Shown piece after piece: positions 62,047 through 64,000 of a stretch of DNA of 64,000 nucleotides. The notes below the pieces were generated by a model, which worked only from the letters and a program-made list of their open reading frames with translations, did no database searches and was not told the origin of the DNA. Location: contig CAVTDW010000019.1 of NCBI GenBank assembly GCA_963733505.1, positions 62,001 through 126,000 of the forward strand. The letters run 5' to 3'. The stretch is from JALYXV01 sp963733505. Its GTDB lineage: Bacteria; Actinomycetota; Acidimicrobiia; Acidimicrobiales; Palsa-688. Position 1 is the stretch's first letter, and every line of letters begins with the position of its first letter. The translations under genes were made by a program, and so were the position numbers.

Positions 62047-62145
62047 TTCATTGGGAAAAGGGGGCGTCGTGCGACGCGCGCCTCACCTGGAGGTCCCGCG
62101 TCGTGCGGCTCCCCATGGAGCCGTCGTGCGCCGAACGCGTCGCAA

Positions 62146-62601
62146 TCAGCAGAAGCCCGGAGGTTCGGCGGCACGTATCTTGCGGATCAGATTGCGCAGG
62201 GTGACCTGGTCCTTGGCGCTGAGCGAGTTCACCGACGGCGGCGGGTCGAAGAGGACGTCGAGGGCCTTGGCTTTCGCCGCCTGGCCGCCCTCGGTGATCT
62301 CCACAAGCTTTACCCGTCGATCGGTCTCGAGCGTGCGACGCTGGACATAGCCGCGCTCTTCCAAGCCGTCGACGATCCCAGTGACCCAGGAGGCGTCGCA
62401 TCGCCACCCCTTGGCCAGCACGCTCATCGGCACCGCCTTGCCCGGGTCGAGCGACATCAGGGCCTTCAGCAGGGGTGGCGTGACGTCGGCGGCCGCACAG
62501 GCACTGTGGAAGCGAACGAGGGAGTCCTGGCTGAGCATCATCTCGGCCATCAGACGCCAGGCCTCGTGGCCCGCCGGCTCCACGCTTGTATCCACCCCCA
62601 T
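62146..62601 (-). CDS. MarR-family transcription regulator
   Basis: A 151-residue winged-helix protein. It reads LLKALMSLDPGKAVPMSVLA, then KGWRCDASWVTGIVDGLEER and GYVQRRTLETDRRVKLVEIT, the MarR wing. It is divergent from an MMPL transporter gene, the usual arrangement of a MarR repressor and the exporter it controls. A short inverted repeat (GTTGT-N6-ACAAC, 62617-62632) lies between the two genes and is a candidate operator. Confidence 0.88.
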   Translation of the reverse strand: MGVDTSVEPAGHEAWRLMAEMMLSQDSLVRFHSACAAADVTPPLLKALMSLDPGKAVPMSVLAKGWRCDASWVTGIVDGLEERGYVQRRTLETDRRVKLVEITEGGQAAKAKALDVLFDPPPSVNSLSAKDQVTLRNLIRKIRAAEPPGFC

Positions 62602-62616
62602 ACTGTACGCCTGTCA

Positions 62617-62632
62617 GTTGTCTGAACACAAC
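62617..62632. promoter_or_regulatory. Candidate MarR operator (GTTGT-N6-ACAAC)
   Basis: A 5-base inverted repeat with 6-base spacer, 16 bases before the marR start on the minus strand and about 125 bases before the MMPL start. Position suits a shared operator, but the arms are short and could be chance. Confidence 0.35.
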
Positions 62633-62755
62633 CATTTACTGGGGACAAGAAAACGTTTGACTGCACTCAAGGGATGTGGAAGAGTGACGGCTGCGAGCCG
62701 CCGCCGAAGGTGTCTTCACAGACCTGCGCTCCGATCGAACCCAGGGAGGTTTCAC

Positions 62756-64000
62756 ATGATCCACCTTGCTGACTTCTGTTACCGGAAACGACGCTTCATC
62801 CTGGCTGGGTGGGTCCTCGCCCTCATCGCCGTGATCGTCGCCGGCAGCGCCCTTCCGGCCACCCATCGCGCCAGTTACCAGACGCCGGGGGCCGAATCCA
62901 CCAAGGCGTACGCCCTGCTGAACGATTCTTTTCCAGCCCGAAAAGGTGATTCGGTAAAGCTGGTCTTCGCAGGTGACATCAACTCGCCTGCGGTCCGGAC
63001 GAAGGTCGAGGCCGAGATCGCGAAGATGTCCTCGCAACCACATGTGACCGGCATTACGAGCCCCTATTCGACCGCGGGCGCAGCGCAGATCTCTCACGAC
63101 GGCAAGGTTGCATACGCCGAAGTTGACTTCGACCAGACGTTTGACAAGCTGATGACGAACGACGCCAGCTTCTCGAAACACTTCCTCAATGCTGCCGACC
63201 CTGGGCAAAAGCCTGGCCTCGACATCGAGGTAACCACGCTGGTGGCCCAGCAGAAGCTGGGCTCCGAGGCAATCGGCCTTCTCTTCGCAGCCTTCATACT
63301 CCTCCTCGCATTTGGGTCGGCGCTGGCCGCGGGACTGCCGCTCATCACCGCCCTCTTTGGATTGGGAATCGGTGCCATGCTCGGCGGAATTGCTTCACGC
63401 GCCTTCGAAACGCCCGAATGGGCAGCCACGGTGGCCACCATGATCGGACTTGGCGTCGGCATTGACTACGCGCTGTTCATCATCACGCGCTACCGGCAAT
63501 CGCTGGCCAACGGGCTGACGCCTCGACAAGCCAACATCACCGCCATGGGCACCGCTGGCCGGGCGGTCCTGTTCGCCGGCGGTACCGTCGTGATTTCGCT
63601 GCTGGGCATGCTCACGATGGGGCTCAGCTATCTCGAGGGCGTGGCTGCGTCGTCGGTGCTGGCGGTCCTGGTCGTGCTCGCGGCCTCCCTCACCCTCCTG
63701 CCTGCCATTCTCGGTTTCGTCGGCACCAACATCGACCGGCTGCGGGTTCCCTTCACCGGCCGGCCGTCGCACCAGGGCCAGCGTGCCTTCTGGTACCGGT
63801 GGAGCCGGGTGGTCCAGCGGCGACCGTGGATGGCCTTCGGTGGGGCCGTCGTCGTGCTGGCCATCATCACGGTGCCGGTGCTGTCCCTGCGTTTCGGTTT
63901 CCCCGATGACGGCAACAACTTGAAGTCCGAGACGTCACGCCAGGCCTACGACCTGCTGACGACGGGTTTCGGCCCCGGCTTCAATGGCCCGCTGCTACTG
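62756..64000 (+). CDS. MMPL/RND-family transporter (partial, runs off the window)
   Basis: The first 415 residues of an MMPL exporter, open to the window end. It starts MIHLADFCYRKRRFILAGWV after AGGGAGGT, with a first membrane helix (WVLALIAVIVAGSAL), an extracellular domain from about residue 35 to 175, and then a helix bundle (AIGLLFAAFILLLAFGSALA, MIGLGVGIDYALFIITRYR, with the conserved GxDYxLFxxxR pattern). Further helices follow. MMPL proteins export lipids or drugs; the divergent MarR gene suggests regulated efflux. Confidence 0.93.
   Translation, partial: MIHLADFCYRKRRFILAGWVLALIAVIVAGSALPATHRASYQTPGAESTKAYALLNDSFPARKGDSVKLVFAGDINSPAVRTKVEAEIAKMSSQPHVTGITSPYSTAGAAQISHDGKVAYAEVDFDQTFDKLMTNDASFSKHFLNAADPGQKPGLDIEVTTLVAQQKLGSEAIGLLFAAFILLLAFGSALAAGLPLITALFGLGIGAMLGGIASRAFETPEWAATVATMIGLGVGIDYALFIITRYRQSLANGLTPRQANITAMGTAGRAVLFAGGTVVISLLGMLTMGLSYLEGVAASSVLAVLVVLAASLTLLPAILGFVGTNIDRLRVPFTGRPSHQGQRAFWYRWSRVVQRRPWMAFGGAVVVLAIITVPVLSLRFGFPDDGNNLKSETSRQAYDLLTTGFGPGFNGPLLL

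Overview
The window is about 64 kb of high-GC DNA with dense genes, many start/stop overlaps (ATGA, GTGA) and frequent GTG starts. Gene content points to the Actinomycetota: a mycothiol-type DinB/MDMPI protein, an F420-type luciferase-like oxidoreductase, an LppX/LprG-like lipoprotein, DUF2277, MMPL, GlgC with an actinobacterial glycogen synthase, and a PadR regulator with a glycine-rich leader. A little-studied lineage such as the Acidimicrobiia would fit, but no rRNA or other lineage marker is present, so this is inference.

Layout. 1-5.4 kb (minus): msrA, the tldD/tldE protease pair, an alpha/beta hydrolase and a lipoprotein. 5.4-11.3 kb (plus): an isoprenoid/lipid block (flippase-like protein, PAP2 protein, polyprenyl synthase, a new 41-codon ORF, dxs) and an MDMPI protein. 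11.2-19.4 kb: an HMCES/YedK gene, then an insertion of about 6.4 kb with a Tn554-type trio (two tyrosine recombinases and a DUF6262 protein) that has split an HNH-like lipoprotein gene in two. The element also carries an intact paralogue of that gene. 19.5-27 kb: ECF sigma factor with a membrane-anchored partner, tag, an ECF-type vitamin/metal transporter with its S-like and both ATPase parts fused, YbaK, and a dCTP deaminase-family protein. 27-36 kb: FAD oxidoreductase, MOSC protein, LpqC-like esterase, then a form II CO-dehydrogenase-like operon (coxS-L-M, a MoxR ATPase and a VWA protein). A mocA-like cofactor gene follows. 36-45 kb: oxidoreductase, hydrolases, guaA, glgC and glgA/M. 45-52 kb: a self-regulated PadR gene, a repeat-rich membrane protein, a secreted M23 peptidase with beta-propeller-like repeats, YkgJ, and a phospholipase C family enzyme. 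52-55.5 kb: OsmC plus a ferric-reductase/FMN-binding/ApbE flavin redox set. 55.5-59.7 kb: a kaiC-kaiB-SpoIIE phosphatase operon with a response-regulator stump beside it. 59.9-64 kb: M50 peptidase, MmyB-like regulator with a divergent SnoaL-like protein, and a MarR regulator divergent from an MMPL transporter cut by the window edge.

The most notable items are the kaiBC operon coupled to a PAS/GAF/SpoIIE phosphatase in what looks like an actinobacterium, and the Tn554-like insertion inside the conserved DHL motif of a secreted HNH-like protein. A caution for every reading of this window: many genes show apparent one-base frame breaks, mostly in short C or G runs. That pattern fits consensus error in the assembly better than mass gene decay.
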